From positions 145,018,941-145,082,940 of the forward strand of contig CM030361.1 of assembly GCA_017893485.1 (NCBI GenBank): a DNA stretch of 64,000 nucleotides, written 5' to 3'. The stretch comes from Hemerocallis citrina (lineage: Eukaryota > Streptophyta > Magnoliopsida > Asparagales > Asphodelaceae). A program made the translations under genes and the position numbers. The notes under the pieces were generated by a model that was not told where the DNA came from, searched no databases, and worked only from the letters and a program-made list of their open reading frames with translations. This document shows, one piece after another, positions 58,516-64,000 of the stretch; position 1 is the stretch's first letter, and each line of letters opens with the position of its first letter.

Positions 58516-59400
58516 AATGACGAGGCAAAACAGCGTGGATCACGAGAAAACGTGATTTCTGTCGATGCGACGAGTTCTGAGCCGTCTGATTAAGATCAGG
58601 CACAAATCACAAGAAGAAAGTCATTTTTCTCCAATACGCAGCTCGGTGTCCAAGTTGCTTGGATTTAGGTTCCGAGCGACGTGGCACGATCTGGGTCGTC
58701 TAATAAAAATCTGACGTGAATCACGAGGCAAAATGGCCTGGATCACAAGAAAACGTGGTTTCTGTCGACGCGAGAAGATCTGAGCTGTCTGATTAAGATC
58801 AGGCGCGAATCACGAGGAGAAAATTGTTTTTCTCCAATACGCAGCTCGGTGTCCAAGTTGCTTGGATTTGGGTTCCGAGCGACGTGGCACGATCTTGGCC
58901 GTCTGATGAAGATCTGGCACAAATCACGAGGCAAAACGGTGTGGATCACGAGAAAACATGATTTCGATCGACACGGCGAGATCTGAGCCGTCTGATTAAG
59001 ATCAGGCGCAAATCATAAGGAGAAAGTCGTTTTTCTCCAATACGCAGCTTGGCGTCCAAGTTGCTCAGATTTGGGTTCCGAGCGACGTGGCACGATCTGG
59101 GTCGTCTAATGACGATCTAGCGTGAATCCTGAGGCAAGAGGCGTGAGTCACGAGGATTTTTGCGTTTAGGCTTCTGGTGGGCCGCTGTGGGGGCCCAAAG
59201 CATTCGAAAGCCCACCCGAATCTGCCTTAACGCTATAAGTTTTCACCGCCTCCCCATCTCATTTCTTACTTTTCACTTTCACTTCACTTTTCACTCAAGC
59301 CATTTTTTTGCTCTCGAGCGGCGCTGCTAGCGTTTGTGGCCAAGTGATTAACTTTCCGGCGACGTCACTTCAAGGTAAATTATCTTAACCTTAACTTGAG
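58474..59400. repeat. Second copy of tandem repeat D and promoter region
   Basis: Repeats 57144-58040 with point differences (CCGTCTGATTAAGATCAGGC-type words near 58575, 58785, 58870 and 58985). It contains CTATAAGT at 59233-59240 before the full gene copy. Confidence 0.85.
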
Positions 59401-60274
59401 ATGTCTAGAGTGTCATCGGGGAATGAGACCTCCACCTCAGACCAAGAGACCGACCGAGCTTTAGTGGTCCCCCTAGTAAGGGGAAGGAAGTGGCGAGGTC
59501 GGCCATCGTCGAGACTATTATGGAGAAAGTGAGGGGGGCTGGTGCACTGGGTCGGCTACCGTCAACACTGTCAAGCCTCGGAATGGTCAGGAGCTACTCC
59601 GGAGATATTTTGTCGAAGGCGGTGCAAGAGAAATCGGCTGCCTACGAGGAGAACAGTCCAAGGGACCCTTCCGAGGTAGACGAGATCCCCTCGGTTATGA
59701 CCGAGGCGGATCTTCATCGAATTAAGAAGGGGTTCCGGATTCCGAAGGAGTACACCCTGCTCATCCCCGGTCCAGGCTTCCGAGCATGCACGAGGACGAC
59801 GCCAGACACCTGCATCTTCCCATACGACGCACTCAATGCCGGCCTTCGGCTACCCCTGCCACCATTCATAGTCGAGGTGCTACAATGGTATGGCTCGAGT
59901 CCGGTACAATTCATGCCGAACATGTGGCGGCACGTCATCGCCTTCATCCTCCAGAGTCAGGCGATGGGCGTCCAGCCTCAGCTCGTCATTCTTCGCAGCC
60001 TCTGCCGGATCTGCCGAATGAGCAAGATGGAGTACCGGTACTACTTGTCGCCGAGGAGGGGGGTCAAACTGATCGAGAACCCAGACTCCATCATGCATTG
60101 GAAGGAGAAGTACTTTCTGATCTGAGGTCCCGAGCCGTGGAGCTTTCCGACAGTGTGGAAAGAGGATGTTCTGAAGTGGGCGAAGGCCGAGCCGGTGCTG
60201 ACTAAGGAAGAAGAGGCGGTCGTGTCAAAGATCCTCGGTCTTCCGACCCTTGGTTGGAAAGATATCACCGAGGT

Positions 60275-60350
60275 CCTTTTCGGTGGGGGTCTCAGTCCGA
60301 TCGACCCTAGTACCTTTTCGGTGGGGGTCTCAGTCCGATCGACCCTAGTA
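60275..60350 (+). repeat. 38-bp tandem duplication at the exon 1 / intron 1 border
   Basis: The unit starting CCTTTTCGGTGGGGGTCTCA occurs at 60275 and 60313. It duplicates the exon end and the donor context (CCCTAGTA). Thirty-eight is not a multiple of three: with one unit the exon 1 / exon 2 join is in frame, with two it is not. Confidence 0.85.
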
Positions 60351-60437
60351 TGTCCTGCCTATTTGTGCTTCTTTCCCCTTTGCTTGTATATGTTTCTTTT
60401 TATATGACTAACTCTTTCTCTGATTTTTCTTCTTCAG
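60348..60437 (+). other. Intron 1 of the antisense gene
   Basis: 90 bp, GTATGTCCTG to TTTTTCTTCTTCAG, T-rich with a clear polypyrimidine tract. Confidence 0.75.
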
Positions 60438-60913
60438 ATGCCCCCGACATGGACTTCAAGGCTCTCATGGCGAAAAGGAGCGCGGCAGCGGCGAAGGCGA
60501 CGGACAGCAAGAAGAGGAAGAGGACGACGACGGGGCCTCCTTCCGGCCGAGCGGCTCAGACGCCCACCGCTCCTATGGCCGTCGTTGACTTGGTCGGCGA
60601 CTCTCCCTCGGCTCCACAGGTCACGCTCCCCTCAGCCGCGACCTCCGAGTCTTCGAGCGGGGCGTTCTCGGCCGGAGCTACACTGGCTCTCAAGGTGCCG
60701 CCGCTTACGGCCGAAGCGGAGGCCATCCTCACCGAGGAACACAAGAAACTCTTCGTCTCAGACTGGAGAGTGATCAAGCTCGATGGCTTCCTCGATGACG
60801 TGGCAATGAGCATGCAGGCTGTGCACCACTTGCCGACCCCGAAGGATCGCGTGGCACTGAAGGCTGGCACGGTCGGCGACAACGCGTTAGAGATCGCTCG
60901 AGCGACGATGTCG

Positions 60914-60992
60914 GTAAGTGTTCTCACTCTACCCTCCTAAATTTCGGAGTTCACGGTTGTTGGTTCTCACATTCTTCGCTCTCTGTTTTGAG
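60914..60992 (+). other. Intron 2 of the antisense gene
   Basis: 79 bp, GTAAGTGTTC to CTCTGTTTTGAG. Joining at 60993 keeps the frame ...ARATMS to TICHFSHMLEQFAE. A CTTCAG at 61003-61008 is an alternative acceptor but gives the wrong frame. Confidence 0.7.
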
Positions 60993-62058
60993 ACCATCTG
61001 CCACTTCAGCCACATGCTCGAACAGTTCGCTGAGCAGGAGGAGCTGAAGGCGTCGAACGACCGAGAGCGAGCGGAGCATGCCAAGGCAGTGAAGTTGTTC
61101 GAGGCCGAGCAACGGCTCTCGGCATCCCGAGCTGCCGAGGTCGGCATCTTAGAGGCTGCTCTTGCCAAGGCGCTTGAGCGCTCAGCAGCCGAAGCGGCAA
61201 AGGTCGAGGAGTTGGAGAAGGAGAAGGCTCGGGTCAAGGAGCTGGCGAAGGCCCTAAAGGCATCGGAGGAGGCGCTGAAGGAGCGGGAGGCTAAGGTGGA
61301 CGAGGCGAGGAAGGCCATCCAAGACGAGGCGGAGGCCCATATGATGACCAACGTGGAGGCCTACGCTCGGGCCCTCAAACATGTTGCAGCTCGTCTCCCC
61401 GACTTCGACAGCTCGGGGTACCACCTATACGACCCGGTAGAAGGCGAGGAGATCATTCCCCTAGCCGAGGTCGAGCACGAAGAGGATGGTGAAGAGGCCG
61501 AAGGAGGTGAAGAGGAGGTGGCGAATCCCGAAGCGGCGCTCATGACGTTGCCGAGCGAGAGCACCTCGGAGCAACACCTCGAGGTGGCTCCTTGACTCAG
61601 TTGTCTTTTTTCTTTTCTTTTGTTCTCTATGTATTGCCTCGTTGCGGACTGGCCACTGCCTTTTGTTTTGAATGAAAAAATTTCTCTTTTTTTGTCCAAG
61701 TGTTGGAGAAGTTTTTTTTTGTCCAAGTGTTGGGGAAGTTTCGAACTTTGTCTCGTTTTTCTGAGTCATTGGGTACGAGTCGTGTAAACTTAGTAGCTCC
61801 GTGCTCTGGCTCTTTTCAGATCGCCGAAGCACTACAGGTCATCGAAGTGCCTCGGATGGCCAAAGTGGCTCGTCTCAAGGCTGGTCTAGGGACGACAAGA
61901 TTGGAGCTCGTGAGGAACCAAGAGCGGCTTTGCGAAGTGGAGTCGGATCTTTGTAAAGCGAAGTATGAGCTGAATCACCTGAGATCAACCCTAGTTCGTC
62001 GAGACATAGAGAAGAGACGATTGGAAGATAGGATTAACGCGGCGACCCCCGAAGGCGA

Positions 62059-62124
62059 TGATGTGGGCTCGTCGGCGACTGCCAACCTCGGCGATGTGGG
62101 CTCATCGGCGACTGCCAACCTCGG
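62059..62124 (+). repeat. In-frame 33-bp duplication in the last coding part
   Basis: Two copies of an 11-codon unit (DVGSSATANLG) side by side, differing by one base. Confidence 0.9.
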
Positions 62125-62814
62125 CTTGAAGCTTAAGCGCCTTCGTCACTCTCTGTCTAAGGTGACAGCAGAGAGGGACGAGCTGAAGAAGGTAACCTTT
62201 GATAAGAGCATGGAGGTTGCTCACCTTCGGCGAACGATCACCGATGGCTCTCGAGGTGCAAGCTCGATGCGACTGTCTCGTTTGAAGATAACCGTGAAAG
62301 ACGACTCGCTTAAAGAGCGAATTGTCGAGCTCGAGGCGGAGGTCGCTCGTCTTCGACCACGATCGGAGGGAAGCACTGTCAGAACTACCTCTTGCACTCG
62401 GGAGGAGTATAACAGGGGGATATCGTTCCACGAGCTCGCGCTTCGCTCATCGCCCATACATCGAGACCCTAGAGATGCGCAAAGTGGTGTGGCAGCCTCG
62501 TCGAGCGGAGCATCTGTTGGGACCACCGTTAGATCGGGTGCGAACGATGCTTCGCGGCTCACCGGCCTAGGGACATCCGCGGAAGTAGGGCATCGGCAGC
62601 ACAGCATTCGTCGCCCCCGTGTGTCTCATAACCGAAGTATCCCCGCCCCTAGGAGAGGCTGAAGTAGCTCTCTATGTTCTTGTAATCTTTGGTTTCACAA
62701 GTTTTGTATCTCAATATAAAGATGAGTAGTTGGTCTGTAATTAGACTTGTCTCTCAAACTTTAGTGAAAATAGTACTTGTTTTTGGACTTGTGTGTTTTG
62801 CTAGCGTTTGTAGT

Positions 62815-63265
62815 TGTCAACAGTTGGAGCAATTCCAAATGGTGGGACGCTTTATACTTACTCGTTCGCGAGTAGCAAAAGTTGTGTCGAACCAAGTATT
62901 GAACTCAGAACTTGTTGTTTAGAGAATACCAATGGCTGTAGGAGCAATTCCGAATGGTGATCCGCTTCGTACTCGCTTAGAAGCAAGTAGTTGAAGCAGA
63001 GTCGAACCAAGTGTTGGACTCCGAGCGCGTCGTTTAGAAAATATCAACAGCTGTAGGAGCAATTCCGAATGGTGATCCGCTTCGTACTCGCTTAGGAGCG
63101 AGTAGTTGAAGCAGAGTCGAACCAAGTGTTGGACTCCACACGTATCGTTTTGAAAATATCAATGGCTGTAGGAGCAATTCCGAATGGTGATCCGCTTCGT
63201 ACTCGCTTAGAAGCAAGTAGGTGAAGCGGAGTCGAACCAAGTGTTGGACTCCAAGCACGTCGTTT
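62815..63265. repeat. Tandem repeat B-like, about 116 bp unit
   Basis: GGAGCAATTCC at 62825, 62940, 63055 and 63171, each followed by GGTGATCCGCTTCGTACTCG (except the first unit) and AACCAAGTGTTGGACTCC. Homologous to 600-1344 in element A, but monomeric rather than dimeric. Confidence 0.85.
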
Positions 63266-63499
63266 TAATGCGAATTTTTTTTTGTAAGTAGAGTTAGAAT
63301 ACCAAAAAATAGAGAACTTGCGAAGTAGAGTTAGACTACTCAAAAATAGAGAACTTGCGAGGAAAGATTGCTTTTATTGAAAACAATTTGGCGGCCGCTT
63401 CTAAATTGCGAGCCGCTTTTACACTTTGATAAAAAGAAAATACAAGGACTTTAGACATGTCTTATGGAGCGCTCTTGGGGAAGTTGCTTGGAGCGACGT

Positions 63500-64000
63500 T
63501 TAGGCACCCTCTTGGTACTTCATCAAGTGCTCCGCATTCCATGTCCTCGGTATTCTCCTGCCCCCCGGGTCCTCGAGTTGATACGCGCCTGGACGAATAA
63601 CTCTGGAGACCCTATACGGTCCTTCCCAATTGAGTACCAACTTGCCCTTTTTGCTTGGATTGGAGATCAACAACTTTCGGAGCACTAGGTCTCCCTTTTT
63701 AAGGTTGGCTGGCCGTACTCTCTTGTTGTAAGATTGAGTGATCCTACAACGGTAGGTCTCTTGTCGAATTGCAGCTCTCTCGCGGACCTTGTCTATGAGG
63801 TCTAGACAGTTGCGAAGCTGGTTCGCATTCTGTGCTTCACTGTAGGCTATCAGTCGGGGTGAAGAAAGGCCCACCTCTAAGGGGATGAGAGCTTCGGAAC
63901 CGTAGGTGAGGTTGAAAGGAGACTCCCCCGTTGGAGTTCTTTTGGTGGTGCGATAGTTCCAAAGCACATTGGGGAGTTGTTCGACCCACAGCCCCTTAGT
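63500..64000 (-). pseudogene. Integrase C-terminal part of Tat element B (cut by window edge)
   Basis: Open from the window edge to a stop at 63500. QLPNVLWNYRTTKRTPTGES, PFNLTYGSEALIPLEVGLSS, ANLKKGDLVLRKLL and KGKLVLNWEGPYRVSRVIRP are conserved in Tat-lineage integrases. The part seen has no stop or frameshift, so this end of pol could still be intact; the catalytic residues lie beyond the window. Confidence 0.9.

Larger units (their letters stand above)
59401..62662 (+). pseudogene. Antisense gene of Tat element B: Transposase_28-like domain plus coiled coils, spliced
   Basis: Runs opposite to the element. Candidate start ATG is 59401; the main frame opens at 59490 after a frame change that both copies share. 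N-terminal domain (59655-60250): MTEADLHRIKKGFRIPKEYT, LLIPGPGFRACTRTTPDTC, PLPPFIVEVLQWYGSSPVQ, MPNMWRHVIAFILQSQAMG, WKEDVLKWAKAEPVL; this matches the plant putative gypsy-type transposon family (Transposase_28, PF04195). A TGA at 60123 sits where a Trp codon would continue the frame. Intron 1 is 60348-60437, intron 2 is 60914-60992 (phase 0). Exon 2 has a basic KKRKR stretch, then VSDWRVIKLDGFLDD. Exon 3 is a long Ala/Glu coiled coil (EELEKEKARVKELAKALKAS) ending in an acidic tail at 61595. A further frame (61820-62662), preceded by a TTTTCAG acceptor, has another coiled coil. Function unknown. Nonsense and frame breaks suggest this copy is dead. Confidence 0.8.
55218..64000 (-). mobile_element. 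Tat-type Ty3/gypsy element B, 3' part (cut by window edge)
   Basis: On the minus strand from the right edge: integrase end (64000-63500), tandem repeats (63265-62815), a spliced gene on the opposite strand (62662-59401), minisatellite and a duplicated copy of the gene start (59400-56230), PPT (55812-55797), 3' LTR (55794-55218). Antisense reading frames between pol and the 3' LTR are established in Tat-lineage elements such as Grande; this one shows introns directly. The 5' end is outside the window. Confidence 0.85.

Noticed and set aside
60350..60437. Separate start codon for the second part of the antisense gene
   Set aside because: The ATG lies within the intron; the acceptor at 60437 and the in-frame join explain the opening.
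60438..61351. Long frames on the minus strand opposite the antisense gene (for example 60556-60927 and 60929-61351)
   Set aside because: Mirror frames of GC-rich Ala/Glu coding sequence; they have no motif of their own.

Overview
This is nuclear DNA of a flowering plant, almost certainly from repeat-rich, gene-poor chromatin. The evidence is the repeat content: Ty3/gypsy elements of the Tat and chromovirus types, Ty1/copia elements primed by initiator tRNA-Met, hAT, Mutator-like and Helitron DNA transposons, a TRIM, and plant-type GT-AG introns. No plastid, mitochondrial or bacterial sequence was seen. The species cannot be named from the sequence. Host coding sequence is sparse: a two-exon Myb/SANT-like gene with a 1-base homopolymer frameshift (4453-5470, minus) and one 3' exon of an unrecognised coiled-coil protein (23649-24300, minus).

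Layout. 1-3368: left-cut Tat-type element (minus) with a 5' LTR, PBS, gag-leader remnant and tandem repeats. 3369-11358: the Myb/SANT gene, a hAT end and two probable solo LTRs. 11359-21065: a plus-strand LTR with an AGTGG target duplication, split by a 3'-truncated chromovirus-like gypsy element (minus) that carries an intron-like insert between gag and protease. 21066-28385: a 140-bp Helitron, the coiled-coil exon, a SINE candidate, and a hAT element containing a TRIM. 28386-48822: a deep nest. A Copia element (minus, TSD GCTAC) holds (i) a hAT element (TSD CCCRTCAC) that itself holds two further hAT-type elements, one of them containing a MITE and two large inverted repeats, and (ii) a pol-deleted gypsy element (TSD GAATG) whose 3' LTR holds another Copia element (TSD GTCCC). 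48823-55217: a decayed Copia element (plus) interrupted by a 438-bp Helitron, a 484-bp Mutator-like element and a 271-bp hAT MITE. 55218-64000: the 3' half of a second Tat-type element (minus), with 3' LTR, PPT, minisatellites, a spliced gene on the opposite strand, further tandem repeats, and the end of the integrase.

How it works together. None of the retroelements looks autonomous. Three gypsy copies have lost the pol core by internal deletion, and the Copia copies carry many stops. The most distinctive unit is the antisense gene of the Tat element (59401-62662, plus). It has a Transposase_28-like N-terminal domain, at least two introns, and coiled-coil C-terminal regions. Its 5' end and the minisatellite in front of it were duplicated together (about 1.33 kb). 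The second unusual pattern is that two independent hAT elements each carry a different tRNA-derived sequence at a similar distance (about 110-135 bp) from the left end.
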